A DNA stretch of 64,000 bases, taken from positions 1 to 64,000 of the forward strand of contig NZ_JACYVI010000005.1 of the NCBI RefSeq assembly GCF_014842265.1, in the 5' to 3' direction. Position 1 is the stretch's first letter, and each line of letters begins with the position of its first letter. Below, piece by piece: positions 61,914-64,000 of the stretch. The position numbers were made by a program, and so were the translations under genes. Source of the stretch: Pseudomonas sp. CFBP 13711. GTDB lineage: Bacteria; Pseudomonadota; Gammaproteobacteria; Pseudomonadales; Pseudomonadaceae. The notes beneath the pieces were generated by a model, which searched no databases, was not told where the DNA came from, and saw only the letters and a list, made by a program, of their open reading frames with translations.

Positions 61914-63353
61914 TCACAGAATCGGCGAAATCAGCCTAGCAACCCGCATCCCCAGCTGCTGCAAGTGATGTGTCTCTTTGCTCTCTTCGCTGGAGATCTC
62001 GTGGGAGAGGGCGAAGTCGTCGATCAGCATGTTTTCCACCTCCCGAGCGAAGTCTTCATCCACGGTCAGCAGCATGAGTTCGAAGTTGAGCCGGAACGAA
62101 CGATTGTCCAGGTTGGCGCTGCCGATCGCCGAGATCGCGTTGTCCACCAGCACCACCTTCTGGTGCAGAAATCCGGGCTTGTAGCGAAAGATGCGAACGC
62201 CTGCGCGCACGGCTTCAAAGGCAAACAAACTGGAGGCGGCGTACACCGTGTAGTGGTCAGGACGGGACGGCAGCAGCAAGCGAACATCCACGCCGCGTAG
62301 CACCGCCAATCGCAGCGCTGCGGAGACAGGCTCATCGGGAATGAAATACGGGGTTGTGATCCAGACCCGTTCGGTCGCCGCGTGAATGGCTTCGACGAAG
62401 AACAACGAGCAGGTTTCCTGCGCATCAGCAGGGCCGCTGGCGAGTAATTGGCACAGCACGCCGTCTTCGGGGTAACTGTCCGGCAGGATCAGCGGCGGTA
62501 TCTCCCGGGTCGCCCAGAACCAGTCCTCGGCGAACGATTCCTGCAGACACGCCACGACAGGTCCGACGACGCTCACATGGGTATCGCGCCATGGCGCCAG
62601 CGGCGGCTTGAGGCCGAGGTACTCATCGCCCACGTTGTGGCCGCCAACGAAGCCTTTGATGCCATCCACCACGACGATCTTGCGGTGGTTACGGAAGTTG
62701 ATCTGGAAGCGTGTCAGCCAGCCGCCACGTGTGGCAAAGGCCTTGATCTGCACGCCGCCATCGCGGAGCTTCTCGATATAACGCGCCGGCAGCGCATGGC
62801 TGCCAATGCGGTCGTAAAGCACATGAATCGCCACGCCTTCAGCGGCCTTCTCCAGCAACAACCCTTGCAGGCGTCGACCGAGATCATCGTCGTGAATGAT
62901 GAAAAACTGTACGAACACCACTTGCCGGGCGCTTTTGATGGCCTTGAATATCGCGTCGAATGTTTCATCGCCGTTGATCAACAGCTTCACTTCGTTGTTC
63001 GCCAGGCACGGCATGCGTCCCAGCTTCGGCATCGCGCGCAGGGAGCGATAAGCGTCCGAGCGCCGCGCCGCTACCGCCTCTTCAATCCATGGCTTCCAGT
63101 TGAAGTCGGCGATCGCCACGCGCATTTCGGTGTTCGCCTGACGCCGCGCCTTGATGTAGGCATCAAACGTACTCCTGCCGAAAACCAGATACGGAATCAG
63201 TGCGACATAAGGGATGAAGATGAGAGGCATCGCCCAAGCGATTGAGCCCTGAGCTGTACGCACCGTGAGTAAGGCGTGGATAGCTGCGACAATGCCCAGC
63301 AGGTGAGTGAAACCGAGCAAATAGCCAAAGAAATACGGGCTGTGGTAATCCAT
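61914..63353 (-). CDS. cls: Cardiolipin synthase (ClsA-like)
   Basis: Two membrane helices at the N-terminus ([23 protein letters not shown] and [21 protein letters not shown]) and two HKD phospholipase-D motifs, HRKIVVVDG with [13 protein letters not shown] and HQKVVLVD with [10 protein letters not shown]. It condenses two phosphatidylglycerols to cardiolipin. 479 aa. The start is the ATG at 63353 with AAGG upstream; a TTG two codons earlier is less likely. Confidence 0.93.
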   Translation of the reverse strand: MDYHSPYFFGYLLGFTHLLGIVAAIHALLTVRTAQGSIAWAMPLIFIPYVALIPYLVFGRSTFDAYIKARRQANTEMRVAIADFNWKPWIEEAVAARRSDAYRSLRAMPKLGRMPCLANNEVKLLINGDETFDAIFKAIKSARQVVFVQFFIIHDDDLGRRLQGLLLEKAAEGVAIHVLYDRIGSHALPARYIEKLRDGGVQIKAFATRGGWLTRFQINFRNHRKIVVVDGIKGFVGGHNVGDEYLGLKPPLAPWRDTHVSVVGPVVACLQESFAEDWFWATREIPPLILPDSYPEDGVLCQLLASGPADAQETCSLFFVEAIHAATERVWITTPYFIPDEPVSAALRLAVLRGVDVRLLLPSRPDHYTVYAASSLFAFEAVRAGVRIFRYKPGFLHQKVVLVDNAISAIGSANLDNRSFRLNFELMLLTVDEDFAREVENMLIDDFALSHEISSEESKETHHLQQLGMRVARLISPIL

Positions 63354-63529
63354 GCGCAACCTTGTGCCATAAGCTTATTGGTGTCTAACAGACCACAAGG
63401 CGCCGGGATTGTCGCTATTTTATTGAGGCTGCAACTGGCTGCCCGATCCACCGTCTAAACGTCATCGTTCAGTGGCCTGCGTGCAGGCCGCACCAAGATG
63501 CCCAAGAGTCATTAAAGGAAACCCGATTC

Positions 63530-64000
63530 ATGAAAAAGCGCGTACTGGCGTTGATGGTTTGTATGACTGCGCCCTTCGCCCAGGCGCAGGTTCTGCAGCC
63601 CGGACTGTGGGAACTGAGCTCCAGCAACATGCAGGTAGATGGCCAACAGATGCCGGACCTGCAAGTGATGCTGTCGCAATTGCAAATGATGGCGCCGCAG
63701 CAGCGCGCAGCCATGGAACAAATGCTGGAAAAACAAGGCGTTACTCTGGGCGGGAAGGGCGTTCGTATTTGCCTGACCCAAGAGCAGGTCAAGAATGAGC
63801 AGATTCCGCTGACAGATCCGAAGTCTGGCTGCACCCAGCAGATAACCGAACGCACCGGCGCCACCTGGAAATTTAAATTCAGTTGCCCTCGCGCTCAAGG
63901 CACTGGGACTGCACAGTTCCTCAGTGACCGCGAGTTCAACACCCACGTCATTGGCTCGTTCAACGCCACAGGCCAGCAGCAGAACGGCAGCATGGACACG
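63530..64000 (+). CDS. DUF3617 family secreted protein, cut by the window edge
   Basis: A signal peptide (MKKRVLALMVCMTAPFAQA) then the DUF3617 opening VLQPGLWELSSSNMQVDGQQMPD and the conserved cysteine pattern ICLTQEQ...SGCTQQ...FSCPRAQG. AAAGGAA lies nine bases before the ATG. The gene runs off the window end after 157 codons; it probably needs only a short further stretch. Function unknown. Confidence 0.8.
   Translation, partial: MKKRVLALMVCMTAPFAQAQVLQPGLWELSSSNMQVDGQQMPDLQVMLSQLQMMAPQQRAAMEQMLEKQGVTLGGKGVRICLTQEQVKNEQIPLTDPKSGCTQQITERTGATWKFKFSCPRAQGTGTAQFLSDREFNTHVIGSFNATGQQQNGSMDT

Overview
The window is chromosomal DNA from a Pseudomonas. It carries opgD, an lpd3-type dihydrolipoyl dehydrogenase, an HmtA-type metal ATPase operon, a CfaB-like cyclopropane synthase, a cardiolipin synthase and a BdlA-like chemoreceptor, with high-GC third positions in the conserved parts. 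Nothing was searched against a database; family names rest on motifs and remembered homologues. No tRNA, rRNA or CRISPR array was seen.

Layout. (1) 0.1-13.4 kb is an aldehyde/electrophile handling region: a Tat-exported PaoABC-type molybdenum aldehyde oxidoreductase, a carboxymuconolactone-decarboxylase-like protein, an MFS exporter coupled to a secreted cupin, a divergent LysR regulator, a YkgJ-type cysteine cluster protein, a secreted dienelactone-hydrolase-like protein, and a leftward run of flavodoxin, two aldo/keto reductases and an NmrA-like reductase. (2) 13.4-33.2 kb is mobile and accessory: a tyrosine recombinase, three paralogous CxxC...HxxxC microproteins, a DUF6088 antitoxin with a decayed AbiEii toxin, a 179-bp inverted-repeat element, a Tn7-like core (tnsA-tnsB-tnsC) with two different TniQ/TnsD-family proteins, a three-gene leftward operon behind a good LexA box (unknown protein, CoiA-like protein, proteasome-beta-like Ntn hydrolase), a BdlA-like chemoreceptor and a truncated HipA.

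(3) 33.2-45.8 kb is the most interesting part: an eight-gene, mostly overlapping operon with two LysR regulators and a DMT exporter. It encodes a cupin, a methionyl-tRNA-synthetase-like enzyme, a D-amino-acid/glycine-oxidase-like flavoenzyme, a signal-less periplasmic-binding-fold protein, an amino-acid N-hydroxylase, SbnA-like and SbnB-like 2,3-diaminopropionate enzymes and a large FAD/NAD(P)-binding protein. Cupin + MetRS-like + N-hydroxylase + amine oxidase is the signature of the hydrazine (N-N bond) forming machinery known from Spb38-40 (s56-p1) and Tri26-28 (triacsin). Here the cupin and MetRS parts are separate genes with a TGATG junction, and they are joined to a diaminopropionate module. 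No NRPS, PKS or ligase is present, so the product may be a small exported hydrazino amino acid.

(4) 45.9-64 kb is mainly core: an Abi/HEPN-like protein, a solute-binding protein, a PslG-like glycoside hydrolase with an O-antigen-ligase-like membrane protein, OpgD, Lpd, three SPFH proteins with an HmtA-like P-type ATPase behind a Zur-box-like palindrome, Cfa, Cls and the start of a DUF3617 protein cut by the window edge.
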